A stretch of DNA of 37,097 nt, from NCBI GenBank assembly GCA_947168315.1, contig CAMVLL010000014.1, forward strand, positions 1 to 37,097. The letters are read 5' to 3'. This DNA is from an uncultured Bacteroidota bacterium (lineage in GTDB: Bacteria > Bacteroidota > Bacteroidia > Bacteroidales > Bacteroidaceae). Made by a program: the position numbers and the translations under genes. The notes beneath the pieces are model-generated. The model ran no database searches. It was given only the letters and a program-made list of their open reading frames with translations, and was not told where the DNA came from. Shown here in pieces: positions 37,043-37,097 of the stretch (position 1 is its first letter; every line of letters starts with the position of its first letter).

Positions 37043-37097
<55 letters not shown>

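Overview
The window is about 37 kb and looks like a chromosomal contig from a Bacteroidales bacterium (Bacteroides/Parabacteroides-like). That placement is inferred from protein families and from Bacteroidetes-type TAnnTTTG promoter -7 boxes. Bases 1-50 are not biological: they match the 3' 50 nt of the Illumina TruSeq universal adapter, fused directly to a 5'-truncated menD. The right end stops inside a minus-strand tRNA-Gly(GCC). Most content is housekeeping: menD fragment, TlpA-like lipoprotein, SDR, PBP1A, pyrB-pyrI, flavin reductase, glyA, OmpA-like lipoprotein, TRIC-family channel, UDP-GlcNAc 2-epimerase, DUF3078-like protein, yidC, S9 peptidase, glnS, TPR protein, DedA, tpx, mannose-1-P guanylyltransferase, rfbC, Nudix-like regulator, GT2, glycine-zipper lipoprotein. 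The standout is a roughly 10.8 kb minus-strand operon (11327-22080): TolC, HlyD-type adaptor, FtsX-like permease, ABC ATPase, second FtsX-like permease, sigma-54 response regulator, histidine kinase. It is preceded by a full-consensus sigma-54 promoter (TTGGCACGGCGTTTGCA, minus strand, 22120-22136). Upstream of that promoter are a 9-bp inverted repeat at about -84 to -118 and a 100-bp array of 22-bp dyad units bounded by perfect 15-bp terminal inverted repeats. A second array of the same 22-bp unit (5 copies) lies at 36855-36974, upstream of a glycine-zipper lipoprotein promoter. The shared array family and the sigma-54 efflux operon are the best candidates for something undescribed.
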